Positions 7,444 through 14,966 are shown, counted from the first letter of the stretch. The stretch is DNA of 35,306 nt from Streptomyces zinciresistens K42 (GCF_000225525.1 NZ_AGBF01000057.1:1-35306); one strand, 5' to 3'. Numbers and translations are program-made. The notes: generated by a model not told the origin, from the sequence alone.

Positions 7444-8049
7444 ATGGCCGGTTTCCGGAGTCTGGCGAGACAGGTGCGCGATCCGAGGTGCGATCTCGCG
7501 CTGAGGCGCTACTCGTTGCGGAAGTGCCTTGAGCGGTTCGCTCCCTACGGGCACAGGGCGACCTGGGACCACTTGTGCTCCCGGGCGGGATTCGGTCCTG
7601 AGGACCGGTCCCCCGATCCGGCGCGGCTCGTGGCCGCACTGGTGGAACTGGAAGAGGCGCGTTCGGTCTGGCTGGCCTACGAGGCCGGGTTCGCCGAGCG
7701 GCGCAAGAAGGAGAAGCACGACGGTCTGCGCAGGCCGGGCAGTGTGGACGACTGGCACCGGCTGACCTGGGGCGGGTTCGGAGTCGCCTGGTGCGACGAC
7801 CCCCAGGTGCACCCGCGCGGGCCGATGGCCGACGTGCTGCGGCGGCTGATCACCGCGCTGGAGCGGGACCCGGGCTGCGCGTGCCCGGTGTGCGGCGGCC
7901 GGGCGCTCGTCTGGAAGTACGACCTGGCCCATGAGCCGTCGTCGGGCCCGGTCTGCACGGACTGCGGGATCGTGGTGCCGCGTCCGGTCCTCACACCGGA
8001 GGCGCTGGCGGCCGCGCGGCGCGGACGGCGGCTGCTCATGTCCGCCTGA
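7444..8049 (+). CDS. Hypothetical protein with C-terminal zinc ribbon
   Basis: A 201-residue protein that I do not recognise. It is rich in Arg, Trp and Leu and has no signal or membrane segment. The C-terminal third has two CxxC pairs, CPVCGG at about residue 145 and CTDCG at about 173, spaced as in a zinc ribbon. An EEARSVWLAYEAGFAERRKKEK stretch in the middle is probably a charged helix. The ATG at 7444 follows GGAGG by nine bases. Codon use is typical of the neighbours. It could bind nucleic acid or be a structural zinc protein; there is no evidence for either. It stands alone with a long leader region. Confidence 0.7.
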   Translation: MAGFRSLARQVRDPRCDLALRRYSLRKCLERFAPYGHRATWDHLCSRAGFGPEDRSPDPARLVAALVELEEARSVWLAYEAGFAERRKKEKHDGLRRPGSVDDWHRLTWGGFGVAWCDDPQVHPRGPMADVLRRLITALERDPGCACPVCGGRALVWKYDLAHEPSSGPVCTDCGIVVPRPVLTPEALAAARRGRRLLMSA

Positions 8050-8162
8050 CTCCTGGCTGCTGTCCGTCCGACTGATGTCCGCCCCGTACGCCGGGGGTGC
8101 GCAGGGGATGCCGCGCCCCCTCCGGACGGCGGGAACCCCCACCCCATGATCCAGCCAAGATC

Positions 8163-8208
8163 CGGGCGGCGTGGGGACCGGCGGTCGGGCGGCGTGGGGA
8201 CCGGCGGG
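8163..8208. repeat. Tandem 23-bp duplication
   Basis: CGGGCGGCGTGGGGACCGG with the trailing CGGT/CGGG occurs twice in direct succession (8163-8185 and 8186-8208). It lies in the 272-bp gap between the zinc-ribbon gene and the end of soxR, where no gene is visible. It is probably a replication-slippage duplication. Confidence 0.85.
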
Positions 8209-8321
8209 GAACCCCGGGCCCGGCGTGCGGGCCACGGTCCGCCGGACCGGGCACCGGTCGGGCCCGTGCGCCCGGCGGACCGGCCCGCACCGCGAGGCAC
8301 ACCGGGCGGGCCGAGGATCGG

Positions 8322-8822
8322 TCAGCGTCGGTCACCGCCTGCCGTGCCGCTCCCCCGGCGCCGGCCTCCGCGTTCCACCAGCAGCCGGGAGCCCGTGCGC
8401 CGTTCGCCGAAGACGTCGTCGGGGTTGGACAGGACGCAGGAGTCCAGGGACAGGCAGCCGCAGCCGATGCAGTCGGTCAGATGGTCGCGCAGCCGGTTCA
8501 ACTGCTGGATGCGCTCGTCGAGTTCGGAGCGCCACGCCGCGGACAGCCGCGCCCAGTCCTCGCGGGTGGGGGTGCGCTCCTCGGGGAGTTCGGCGAGCGC
8601 GTCGCGGATCGTGGCCAGCGGGATGCCGACGCGCTGGGCGGCCCGTACGAAGGCGACGCGGCGCAGGGTGTCGCGGGCGTAGCGGCGCTGGTTGCCGGTG
8701 GTGCGGCGGCTGCTGATCAGCCCCGTGGACTCGTAGAAGCGCAGGGCGGAGACGGCGGCGCCGCTGCGTGCGGCGAGCTGGCCGACCGTGAGTTCGTGGA
8801 TGGTCTCGGGGATCTGGGGCAC
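8322..8822 (-). CDS. soxR: Redox-sensitive MerR-family activator SoxR
   Basis: A 166-residue MerR-family protein. The N-terminal winged helix is LTVGQLAARSGAAVSALRFYESTGLISSRRT, followed by a dimerisation helix (DWARLSAAWRSELDERIQQLNRLRDHL). The four cysteines CIGCGCLSLDSC near residue 120 (C-x2-C-x-C-x5-C) are the [2Fe-2S] ligand set of SoxR. In Streptomyces, SoxR answers to redox-active small molecules rather than to general superoxide, and turns on oxidoreductases, exporters and similar genes. The start is the ATG just before IPETIHELT. It is divergent from maoC, but the palindrome between them is of TetR type, and no SoxR-like box was identified by eye. Confidence 0.93.
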   Translation of the reverse strand: MPQIPETIHELTVGQLAARSGAAVSALRFYESTGLISSRRTTGNQRRYARDTLRRVAFVRAAQRVGIPLATIRDALAELPEERTPTREDWARLSAAWRSELDERIQQLNRLRDHLTDCIGCGCLSLDSCVLSNPDDVFGERRTGSRLLVERGGRRRGSGTAGGDRR

Positions 8823-8887
8823 GCCGCAAAGCTACCCAGCGCGTCAGGGGGCGGCGTCCGTTGACAGGGGCTTCCCGAGCTAGCATT

Positions 8888-8903
8888 CTAAGCAGTCGCT
8901 TAG
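8888..8903. promoter_or_regulatory. Putative TetR operator (site B1)
   Basis: CTAAGCAGTCGCTTAG has perfect 6-bp arms (CTAAGC, GCTTAG) around AGTC. It lies 52 bp before the maoC start and 66 bp before soxR. A similar site, GTGAGCGGGCGCTTAG, lies before the TetR gene at 10165-10180. Confidence 0.65.
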
Positions 8904-8954
8904 GACTTGCACTCCGGAGGCCGATCCGGGGGACGCGACGCGAGAGGCCGGGAC

Positions 8955-9416
8955 ATGGCAGAGCCGAGGATCTTCACGTCCGCCGACGACCTGCGGGCGG
9001 CGGTGGGCGAGCGACTGGGGTACACGGACTGGCTGGAGGTCGACCAGAAGCGGATCGACCTGTTCGCGGAGGCCACCGGCGACCATCAGTGGATCCACGT
9101 CGACCCGGAGAAGGCCGCCGCCGGCCCCTTCGGCACGACGATCGCCCACGGCTATCTCACCCTGTCGCTGCTGCCGCTCTTCGGTCCCCAGCTCATCAAG
9201 GTCGAGGGCGTGCGGATGGGAGTCAACTACGGGACGAACAAGGTGCGTTTCCCCGCCCCGGTGCCCGTCGGCTCCCGTGTGCGCGCGACGGCCGCCGTCA
9301 CCGGTGTCGAGGACGTGAGCGGCGGTGTCCAGGTCAGCGTCGCCTTCACCGTGGAGCGCGAGGGCGGCGACAAGCCCGTGTGCGTCGCCGAGTCCGTCTC
9401 CCGGTACTACCTGTAG
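8955..9416 (+). CDS. MaoC-like (R)-enoyl-CoA hydratase
   Basis: A 153-residue single hot-dog domain of the MaoC family. The hydratase motif is present: ATGDHQWIHVDPEKAAAGPFGTTIAHGYLTLS at about residues 38-70, with Asp and His five apart (GDHQWIH) as the catalytic pair known from PhaJ-type enzymes. It adds water to trans-2-enoyl-CoA to give (R)-3-hydroxyacyl-CoA. The ATG at 8955 follows a GGCCGGGAC stretch, and the preceding 16 codons do not fit the family. The gene converges on the TetR gene at 9493, and a shared palindrome suggests that this TetR represses it. Confidence 0.92.
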   Translation: MAEPRIFTSADDLRAAVGERLGYTDWLEVDQKRIDLFAEATGDHQWIHVDPEKAAAGPFGTTIAHGYLTLSLLPLFGPQLIKVEGVRMGVNYGTNKVRFPAPVPVGSRVRATAAVTGVEDVSGGVQVSVAFTVEREGGDKPVCVAESVSRYYL

Positions 9417-9427
9417 TCCGGCCGGGT

Positions 9428-9465
9428 CCGGCTCGCCGGGACGGGTGCGCGGCCCGGCGAGCCGG
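9428..9465. terminator. Bidirectional terminator hairpin
   Basis: CCGGCTCGCCGGG (9428-9440) and CCCGGCGAGCCGG (9453-9465) form a perfect 13-bp stem with a 12-base loop. It sits exactly between the stops of the convergent maoC and TetR genes. Confidence 0.88.
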
Positions 9466-9492
9466 GGAAGGCGCCGCACTCCCCGCGCTCCG

Positions 9493-10116
9493 CTACGCCG
9501 CCCCCACCATCCGCAGCACCAGGTCGGCGTAGAGCGCGCCGACCTCGTCCGGCGTCCAGGGGCCGTCGACGTTGAACCAGCGGGCCACGTCGATGCACAG
9601 GGAGAGCACGGCGAGGGTGGTGCCCTTGACGTCGAGCACGTCGAAGTCGCCGGCCGCCACGCCCTCCTCGATGATCCCGCGCACCTCGGCGTCGCACTGC
9701 CGGCGCAGCGCGAGGATCTCGGCGCGGGCGTCGGGGCCGAGCGAGTCGAGTTCGTACTGCACGACGCGCGCGGTGGTCCGGCCGCCCGCGTGCCAGCGGA
9801 CGAAGGAGCCGACCGCGTCGGCGAGCCGCTCGGCCGGGGTGCCCTCGCGCCGGGCCGCCGTGCGCAGGATGTCGAGCGCCTTGGCGTGGCCGATCCGGCT
9901 GATGCGGTGGAGCAGTTCTTCCTTGGTCTTGTAGTGGATGTAGAGCGCGGCCGGGCTCATGCCGGCGCGGCCCGCGATGTCACGGGTGGTGGTGGCGTGG
10001 TAGCCGCGCTCGGCGAACGCCTCGACGGCGGCGATCAGCAGCCTCCGGGCCGCGTCGGGCGTGACCTCGGCCCACGCCGGCGTCTCGCCGCCGGCCGTGT
10101 CCTGCGCCGTACTCAT
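9493..10116 (-). CDS. TetR-family regulator
   Basis: A 207-residue TetR regulator. The DNA-binding domain is RRLLIAAVEAFAERGYHATTTRD, then IAGRAGMSPAALYIHYKTKEELL, at about residues 24-70. The ligand domain has RTTARVVQYELDSLGPDAR and DVARWFNVDGPWTPDEV, as in actinobacterial repressors linked to acyl-CoA metabolism. The ATG at 10116 is the first start before the domain; the preceding residues (STAQDTAGGETPAWAEV) are a typical flexible tail. A palindrome 48 bp upstream matches the one before maoC, so it probably represses itself and maoC. The ligand is unknown. Confidence 0.9.
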   Translation of the reverse strand: MSTAQDTAGGETPAWAEVTPDAARRLLIAAVEAFAERGYHATTTRDIAGRAGMSPAALYIHYKTKEELLHRISRIGHAKALDILRTAARREGTPAERLADAVGSFVRWHAGGRTTARVVQYELDSLGPDARAEILALRRQCDAEVRGIIEEGVAAGDFDVLDVKGTTLAVLSLCIDVARWFNVDGPWTPDEVGALYADLVLRMVGAA

Positions 10117-10164
10117 CGCTCACTCGCCCCTCTCGCCGACAGAGGGACCACCATACCGCCCAGG

Positions 10165-10180
10165 GTGAGCGGGCGCTTAG
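10165..10180. promoter_or_regulatory. Putative TetR operator (site B2)
   Basis: GTGAGCGGGCGCTTAG keeps the right arm GCTTAG perfect and the left arm at 4 of 6 relative to CTAAGC. It shares 12 of 16 positions with the site at 8888-8903. It is 48 bp before the TetR start, as expected for autorepression. Confidence 0.55.
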
Positions 10181-10240
10181 CGAGCGGACCGTCCGGAGGG
10201 GGCGGCGCTCCCCGTGCCGGCGGGCCCGGTCAGCGCCTCT

Positions 10241-10397
10241 CCAGTGCGGTGACCGGGAGGGTTCACCGGCTCGCGACGCCCGGCACGGCACCTCGCCGCG
10301 TGGTCGCCTCACCCGGGTACATCCGGTACGCGGACGAGTCTCCGCCTCGCGGGGCACCGCACCGGACGCCGGGAGCCTCCGGCGAACCCTCCCGGCC
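10241..10397 (-). repeat. MITE-like repeat, copy 1
   Basis: This intergenic element is bounded by inverted arms ACCGGGAGGGTTCACCGG (10252-10269) and, facing it, CCGGCGAACCCTCCCGGCC (10379-10397). Its left 37 bases match copy 2 (30830-31012) at 36 positions. The core holds a hairpin around GGTACATCCGGTAC and the segment CGCACCGGACGCC, also found in copy 2 and, in the opposite orientation, in copy 3 (34920-35094). No ORF is present, so it would need a transposase from elsewhere to move. Confidence 0.8.
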
Positions 10398-10487
10398 ACA
10401 GCACCAGGGCCTGTTGCGAAAGTGGAGTTGTCGGACTGGACGTGCCCAGCGGCAGGTACCGTTTTCATGTCGGGCTCTGGGGGACCG

Positions 10488-11150
10488 CTACCCCTGGGGA
10501 CTGTCAGTTGCAATCGGGAAGCTGCGCAGTGTCAGCGCAGTCGGCGGGGGCAGCGGTTTGTTGACCGGGTCGGCGCGGAACGACTGGAGCAGATAGGCCA
10601 CCAGGCGCCGGGACGCTGCACCGTCATCCGGTAGAGCGGTCACCAGACCGCAGTGTGCCAACAGGACCACTGCGAGGTCGGAAGGGTGAAAATCGGACCG
10701 CAGCGCGCCCGACGCCTGGGCCCTGCGTACCAGAGTCGTGAAGTCCCGCTCGGCTCGTTGCCGGTACTGCGCGTGTTCCGAGGTGCTTTCCGGGAAGGCC
10801 GCGACGAACGCGGCCGGGAACCCGCGTTCCTCCCGTTGCAGAGCGCAGACCGTCTCGACCAGGTGCTGGAAGCCCTGCCACGGGTCAGGGACGGCCAGAG
10901 CCTCGGTGAGCGCCCGCGCGCAGGTCTCCATCTGCTGCGCGAACGCGCCTCTCACCAGGGCGTCCCGGGTCGGGAAGTGCCGGTACAGCGTCGCCACGCC
11001 GACCCCGGCCCGTCGGGCCACGGTCGCCATCGGGGCGTCGATCCCGTGCTCCGCAAAGACCGCACGGGCGGCGACGAGGACCCGCTCCCGGTTGCGCCGG
11101 GCGTCCGCCCGCACCCCGTCCCGGGCTGTGATCCGAGAGGATTCCGCCAT
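10488..11150 (-). CDS. TetR-family regulator of the adjacent reductase
   Basis: A 220-residue TetR regulator with RERVLVAARAVFAEHGIDAP, then MATVARRAGVGVATLYRHFPTRDALV, at about residues 18-65. The C-terminal part (FQHLVETVCALQREERGFPAAFVAAFPES and LAVVLLAHCGLVTALP) is of the common TetR type linked to small oxidoreductases or exporters. The ATG at 11150 follows GAGAGA and leaves a conventional short N-terminus; the longer frame to 11192 would run into the operator. It is divergent from the reductase at 11251 with a 22-bp inverted repeat between them, the classic arrangement of a local repressor and its target. Both lie inside the putative mobile segment. Confidence 0.88.
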   Translation of the reverse strand: MAESSRITARDGVRADARRNRERVLVAARAVFAEHGIDAPMATVARRAGVGVATLYRHFPTRDALVRGAFAQQMETCARALTEALAVPDPWQGFQHLVETVCALQREERGFPAAFVAAFPESTSEHAQYRQRAERDFTTLVRRAQASGALRSDFHPSDLAVVLLAHCGLVTALPDDGAASRRLVAYLLQSFRADPVNKPLPPPTALTLRSFPIATDSPQG

Positions 11151-11172
11151 CACTGTCTCTCGCTTCCGGTCC

Positions 11173-11194
11173 AAGTGGACGATTGCTTCCACTT
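11173..11194. promoter_or_regulatory. Putative TetR operator between divergent genes
   Basis: AAGTGGA (11173-11179) and TCCACTT (11188-11194) form a perfect 7-bp inverted repeat with an 8-bp spacer. It lies 23 bp before the TetR start and 57 bp before the reductase start, so one bound dimer pair could block both promoters. Confidence 0.65.
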
Positions 11195-11250
11195 ATGAGC
11201 TTACGGTCGATGCCAGATCCCTGTACGGCCCCGGCGGCAAAGGCGGAACG

Positions 11251-12216
11251 ATGAACCACCGCATGATGAAGGCAGTGCTCTACGACCGCTACGGCGGCCC
11301 CGATGTGCTCTACACGGGCCGCGTGCCGTGCCCCGAGCCGGCCCCCGGCGAGGTCCTTGTGAAGGTGCACGCGCTCAGCGTCAACGGCGGCGAACTGGCA
11401 GCCCGTGCCGGCCGCCTCCGCCTCCTGAGCGGCCGGAAATTCCCCAAGCGCGTCGGCATGGACTTCACCGGCGAGGTCGCCGCGCTGGGGGCCGGAGTCA
11501 CACGGTTCGCGGCCGGCGACCGCGTATGGGGGGTCTTGGGCCGCACCTCCGGATTCGGCAGCGCCGCCGAGTACGTGACCGTACCCACCGAGCGGGTCGG
11601 CCGGCTCCCCGACGGCCTTGACCTGGTGGACGCCGCCGCACTGCCGGTGGCCACCACGGCCATCACCGCGCTGCGGGACAAAGCCGGGCTGCGCCCCGGC
11701 GAACGACTCCTCGTCCGGGGCGCGGCGGGCGGTGTCGGCAACGCCGCCGTCCAGCTCGGACGGGCGTACGGCGCAGAGGTCACGGCCCTGGCCCGCGCAG
11801 CCAACCTCGACTTCGTCCGCGGACGCGGCGCGCACCATGCCGTCGACCACCGGACCGTGCGGCCGGCGGAGTTGGGCCGCTTCGACGTGGTCGTGGACAC
11901 CGCGGGGACCGACCTGCGGGCCTTCCGGCGCCTACTGAGTCCCGGCGGGCGCATGGTCACCATCGCCTTCGACCTGGAACGTCCCGCTGCGTCGCTCGGC
12001 TACCTCGCGGCCAGCACGGTCCACGGACACGGCCGGGTGCGCTTCTTCAGCGGCAACCCCACGCGGGCGGACTTCGACGACCTCGCCCGCCATGTGGTCG
12101 AGGGCAAGCTGAGCCCTGCGGTGGACTCGGTCTTCCCCCTGGAGGAGACAGCAGCGGCACACCAGGCGCTGGAGGCGGGCGGCGTCCAGGGCAAGTACGT
12201 GGTCAGGGTCGCGTAG
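11251..12216 (+). CDS. NAD(P)-dependent MDR reductase, quinone reductase-like
   Basis: A 321-residue zinc-independent medium-chain reductase. It has MKAVLYDRYGGPDVL at the start, VKVHALSVNGGELAARAG, GMDFTGEVAALGAGV, the cofactor motif VRGAAGGVGNAAVQLGRAYG near residue 155, and GGVQGKYVVRV at the end. It lacks zinc-binding cysteines. It probably reduces quinones or enals using NADPH; the substrate is not deducible. The ATG at 11251 follows AAAGGCGG by a few bases. It ends 20 bp from the decayed transposase, which reads toward it. It is similar in fold to the gene at 93-1046, but not close enough to look like a recent duplicate. Confidence 0.9.
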   Translation: MNHRMMKAVLYDRYGGPDVLYTGRVPCPEPAPGEVLVKVHALSVNGGELAARAGRLRLLSGRKFPKRVGMDFTGEVAALGAGVTRFAAGDRVWGVLGRTSGFGSAAEYVTVPTERVGRLPDGLDLVDAAALPVATTAITALRDKAGLRPGERLLVRGAAGGVGNAAVQLGRAYGAEVTALARAANLDFVRGRGAHHAVDHRTVRPAELGRFDVVVDTAGTDLRAFRRLLSPGGRMVTIAFDLERPAASLGYLAASTVHGHGRVRFFSGNPTRADFDDLARHVVEGKLSPAVDSVFPLEETAAAHQALEAGGVQGKYVVRVA

Positions 12217-12236
12217 GACGTCTGTGGAGGTGTTGA

Positions 12237-12531
12237 TCACAGCCACTCGTTGATGGCAGCGATGAGGACGGTCGCCTCGTAGCGGACCGCTGGCTTGTCG
12301 TATCGCGTGGCGACGGCGCGATGCCTCTCGAGACGGTTGGTCGTAGACCCGGTTCCACGGTCCGTATTCGACGGGGACGTCCCGCCATGGAACTCCGGTC
12401 CGGACACGAAACCGTATGCCGTCGATCAGCTGCCGTCGAGGCCGGACGGGTGGCCGCCCCGTCCTGGCACCCTTCGGCGACAACGGCTCCAGCACCGTCC
12501 ACCGCTCGTCCGTGGGATCTCCCCGACCCAT
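12237..12531 (-). pseudogene. IS5-family transposase remnant
   Basis: The first 64 residues are an intact IS5-family N-terminus (MGRGDPTDERWTVLEPL, GRPPVRPRRQLIDGIRFRV, TGVPWRDVPVEYGPWNRVYD). The sequence then jumps, in another frame, to a transposase C-terminus (RHRAVATRYDKPAVRYEATV, then LIAAINEWL and stop at 12237). The centre with the DDE catalytic residues is missing, so it cannot transpose. Full-length relatives have roughly 270 residues. An IS-like end lies 46 bp upstream of its ATG. Confidence 0.88.
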
Positions 12532-12576
12532 GAACGACGATCATTCACAGGCCGAGATCCACTTTCGATCCACGGC

Positions 12577-12810
12577 CTAGGGGTGGTAGGAGGGCCGGGC
12601 CGCGTCCTGCTTGTCCCGGATCACCTTGGCGAGCGTGAACGCCGAGGTGACCAGGTACAGCACGGCGATCGCGAGGAACGCGCGCACCCAGGCGTCCGCG
12701 TTCAGCTTGAAGATGCCCACGCCGGTCGCGACCATGGCGACCGCGAAGGAGGCGACGGCCTGCCCGTGGAAGGCGGCGGTGTTCTGCTGCTTGCCCGATG
12801 CGTCACTCAT
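12577..12810 (-). CDS. YiaA/YiaB-family inner-membrane protein
   Basis: A 77-residue membrane protein of the YiaA/YiaB family. It has two predicted membrane helices, AAFHGQAVASFAVAMVATGV and WVRAFLAIAVLYLVTSAFTL, separated by GIFKLNADA, a family signature, and a basic tail (AKVIRDKQDAARPSYHP). Function is unknown; Escherichia coli relatives have been linked to stress. The ATG at 12810 gives the usual family length; the frame extends twelve Arg-rich codons further. Its stop codon touches the right end of the putative IS element, which may have inserted right beside it and could have changed the last few residues. Confidence 0.85.
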   Translation of the reverse strand: MSDASGKQQNTAAFHGQAVASFAVAMVATGVGIFKLNADAWVRAFLAIAVLYLVTSAFTLAKVIRDKQDAARPSYHP

Positions 12811-12869
12811 GGGGACATCATTCGGCCGGCGCGGGCGGCGGCGCATCCGCCGAAGTACTCAGGCGGTAC

Positions 12870-14021
12870 TCAGAACGCCGAAACCCCGGTCAGCGCCCGC
12901 CCGATGAGGAGTTTCTGGATCTGGCTGGTGCCCTCGTAGAGGGTCATCACCCGGGCGTCGCGCAGCAGTTTGCCCGCCGGGTACTCGTCGATGTAGCCGT
13001 AGCCGCCGAAGACCTGGAGGGCGTTGTTGGCGGCGCGCACGGCGGCCTCGGAGGCGAAGAGCTTGGCCTTGGAGGACTCGGTGGCGAAGGGCAGGCCGCG
13101 GTCGATCAGGTCCGCCACCCGCCAGGTCAGCAGCCGGGCCGCGTCCACGTCGACGGCGATGTCGCTGATCAGCTCCTGGACCAGCTGGTGATGGGCGATG
13201 GACCGGCCGAACTGCTCGCGCTCGCCCGCGTACCGCACGGCGGCGTCGAGCGCGGCCTGGGCGATGCCGACACAGCCCGCGGCGACCGACATCCGCCCCT
13301 TGGCCAGGGCCGACATCGCGATCGAGAAGCCCTTGCCCGGCTCGCCCAGCAGGGCCGAGGCGGGCACGCGCACGTCCTGGAGCACCAGCTCGGCGGTGGC
13401 CTGGCCGCGCAGGCCGAGCTTGCCGTGGACGGCACGGCGGCCCAGGCCGGGGGCGTCGGCGGGCACGAGGAAGGCGGAGACGCCCTTGTGGCCCGGCGCG
13501 TCGGTGGAGCGGGCGAAGAGCAGCACGACGTCGGCCCAGGTGCCGTTGGTGATGAACATCTTGGTGCCGCTGATGACGTAGTCGCCGCCGTCGCGCACGG
13601 CCCGGGTGGTGAGGTTGCCCGCGTCGGAGCCGGTGCCGGGCTCGGTGAGACCGAAGCAGCCGACCAGCCCGCCCGCGGTGAGCCCCGGCAGCCAGCGCCG
13701 CTTCTGCTCCTCGTCGCCCCAGGCGGCGACGGTCTTGGCGACCAGGCCGAGGGAGACGGAGACGATGCCGCGCACCGAGGAGTCGCCCCGCCCCAGCTCC
13801 TCGGTGACCAGGCAGTACGCGAGATGGTCGCCGCCGGAACCGCCGTACTCCTCGTCCACCGTGAGACCGAGGAAGCCGAGCGCGCCGAGCTTCCCGACGA
13901 TCCCCCGGTCCACTTCCTCGGCACGGTCCCAGGCGACGGCGTGCGGAGTGATCTCGCGGTCCACGAAGTCCCGCGCGAGCCGGCGGACCGCGCTCTGCTC
14001 CTCGCTGAGCTCCAGGTTCAT
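12870..14021 (-). CDS. Acyl-CoA dehydrogenase
   Basis: A 383-residue enzyme of the classical acyl-CoA dehydrogenase family, the usual length for short/medium-chain enzymes. It has the FAD/substrate loop CFGLTEPGTGSDAGNLTT near residue 127, MFITNGTWAD, the fold-closing FGGYGYIDEYPAGKLLRDAR, and YEGTSQIQKLLIGRAL, whose Glu is the usual catalytic base position. It oxidises acyl-CoA to 2-enoyl-CoA and passes electrons to ETF. The ATG at 14021 follows AAAAGGGGAG. It is divergent from the TetR gene at 14087; the palindrome at 14041-14059 lies between, close to this start, so repression is likely. The same palindrome precedes the ALDH-ADH operon, suggesting one regulon. Confidence 0.94.
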   Translation of the reverse strand: MNLELSEEQSAVRRLARDFVDREITPHAVAWDRAEEVDRGIVGKLGALGFLGLTVDEEYGGSGGDHLAYCLVTEELGRGDSSVRGIVSVSLGLVAKTVAAWGDEEQKRRWLPGLTAGGLVGCFGLTEPGTGSDAGNLTTRAVRDGGDYVISGTKMFITNGTWADVVLLFARSTDAPGHKGVSAFLVPADAPGLGRRAVHGKLGLRGQATAELVLQDVRVPASALLGEPGKGFSIAMSALAKGRMSVAAGCVGIAQAALDAAVRYAGEREQFGRSIAHHQLVQELISDIAVDVDAARLLTWRVADLIDRGLPFATESSKAKLFASEAAVRAANNALQVFGGYGYIDEYPAGKLLRDARVMTLYEGTSQIQKLLIGRALTGVSAF

Positions 14022-14040
14022 GGCGTATCACTCCCCTTTT

Positions 14041-14059
14041 AAATTAGCAGTGCTAGTTT
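14041..14059. promoter_or_regulatory. Putative TetR operator (site C1)
   Basis: AAATTAGCAGTGCTAGTTT fits the palindrome AAACTAGC-N3-GCTAGTTT with one mismatch. It lies between ACAD (20 bp away) and TetR (28 bp away), covering the likely -35 region of the TetR promoter. A second site with one mismatch is at 17614-17632. The stretch is strikingly AT-rich for this genome. Confidence 0.75.
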
Positions 14060-14086
14060 AGCTGCGACAGCCCTACTATGTGCGCC

Positions 14087-14743
14087 ATGGCCCGACCGCG
14101 CAAGCCCCTCCTCAGCTACGACCGCATCGTCGTGACGGCTCGCGGACTCGTGGACGCCGAGGGCCTGCCGGCCGTCTCCACCCGCCGGCTCGCCGCCGAG
14201 CTGGGCGTGAGCGGCCCCTCCCTCTACAACCACTTCCGCACCAAGGACGAGATCCTGGAGGCGGTCGCCGACTCGGTGAGCGCCCAGGTGGACCTGTCGA
14301 TGTTCGACGACGTCCGGGACTGGCGCACCGCGCTGCACGACTGGGCGCTGTCGTACCGCAAGGCCCTGCGCGACCACCCCAACATCGTCCCCGTGCTGGC
14401 CCGCGGCCCCGGCCGCCGCCCGGCCGCGCTGCGGCTCGCCGACGCCGTCTACGGCGCGATGGTCGCGGCGGGCTGGCCCCCGGCGCAGGCCACGTCCATC
14501 GGCGCGCTGATGCGGTACTTCATCATGGGCTCCGCCCTCGGCTCCTTCGCCGGCGGCTTCGTGGACGACGCGAGCGCCTACGACCCGGCCGACTACCCCC
14601 ACCTCGGGCAGGCCCACCTCCTCGCCGACCAGCAGGAGAAGATCGACGAGCGGGCCTTCGAGACGGGCCTGACCGCCCTGCTGGACGGGCTGGCCGCGCA
14701 GTACGGGCGGGCGGACCGGGAGGCTGGCCGTACTGACCCGTGA
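14087..14743 (+). CDS. TetR-family repressor of ACAD and ALDH-ADH genes
   Basis: A 218-residue TetR regulator. The DNA-binding part is SYDRIVVTARGLVDAEGLPA, then VSTRRLAAELGVSGPSLYNHFRTKDEILEA, at about residues 10-56, and the C-terminal domain is of the larger TetR_C type (LRDHPNIVPVLARGPGRRPAALRLAD). The ATG at 14087 was preferred to the in-frame ATG at 14078, because TACTAT at 14074-14079 is a good -10 hexamer seven bases before it, giving a leaderless mRNA; the 14078 codon would lie inside that hexamer. It probably binds the palindromes at 14041 and 17614. The signal may be an acyl-CoA or aldehyde, by context only. Confidence 0.9.
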   Translation: MARPRKPLLSYDRIVVTARGLVDAEGLPAVSTRRLAAELGVSGPSLYNHFRTKDEILEAVADSVSAQVDLSMFDDVRDWRTALHDWALSYRKALRDHPNIVPVLARGPGRRPAALRLADAVYGAMVAAGWPPAQATSIGALMRYFIMGSALGSFAGGFVDDASAYDPADYPHLGQAHLLADQQEKIDERAFETGLTALLDGLAAQYGRADREAGRTDP

Positions 14744-14966
14744 GGTCGGGGACGCCGCCGGCGCCGGCCTGCCCCGACCGGACGGAGCGGCCGCGCCCTC
14801 TCGCCGGGGCGGCGGGCGCCGCGCCGGCCCGCGCTGGAGACGGGACGGTGCGTGCGGATCGGCTCCGAGCGCGCGGTGAAGGTCACCCGCGACGGCGAGC
14901 GCGCCCTGTCCGACCTGGTCGGCATCGAGGCCGCGGCGGCGCGCTGCACCGGGATGCCCGTGCGGT
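14744..14966 (+). other. Intergenic stretch with a coding-like fragment
   Basis: There is no complete gene. From about 14831 to 14966 one plus-strand frame has almost exclusively G/C third positions and a balanced residue mix (for example VRIGSERAVKVTRDGERALS, GTG at 14852), but it has no ribosome site and runs into the terminator hairpin. It may be the leftover end of a deleted gene. I recognise no family. Confidence 0.3.

Larger units (their letters stand above)
10407..12577. mobile_element. Putative cargo-carrying IS5-type element, transposase deleted
   Basis: Two IS-like ends face each other: GGCCTGTTGCGAAAGTGGA at 10408-10426 and, on the other strand, GGCCGTGGATCGAAAGTGGA at 12577 down to 12558. 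They share GGCC and CGAAAGTGGA with one indel. The right end lies 46 bp before the start of an IS5-family transposase remnant. Between the remnant and the left end lie a TetR gene and a reductase gene. The layout suits an element whose transposase lost its centre and which now carries two passenger genes. No target duplication is evident (CAG left, TAG right), so chance proximity of two IS scars is the alternative. Confidence 0.45.
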
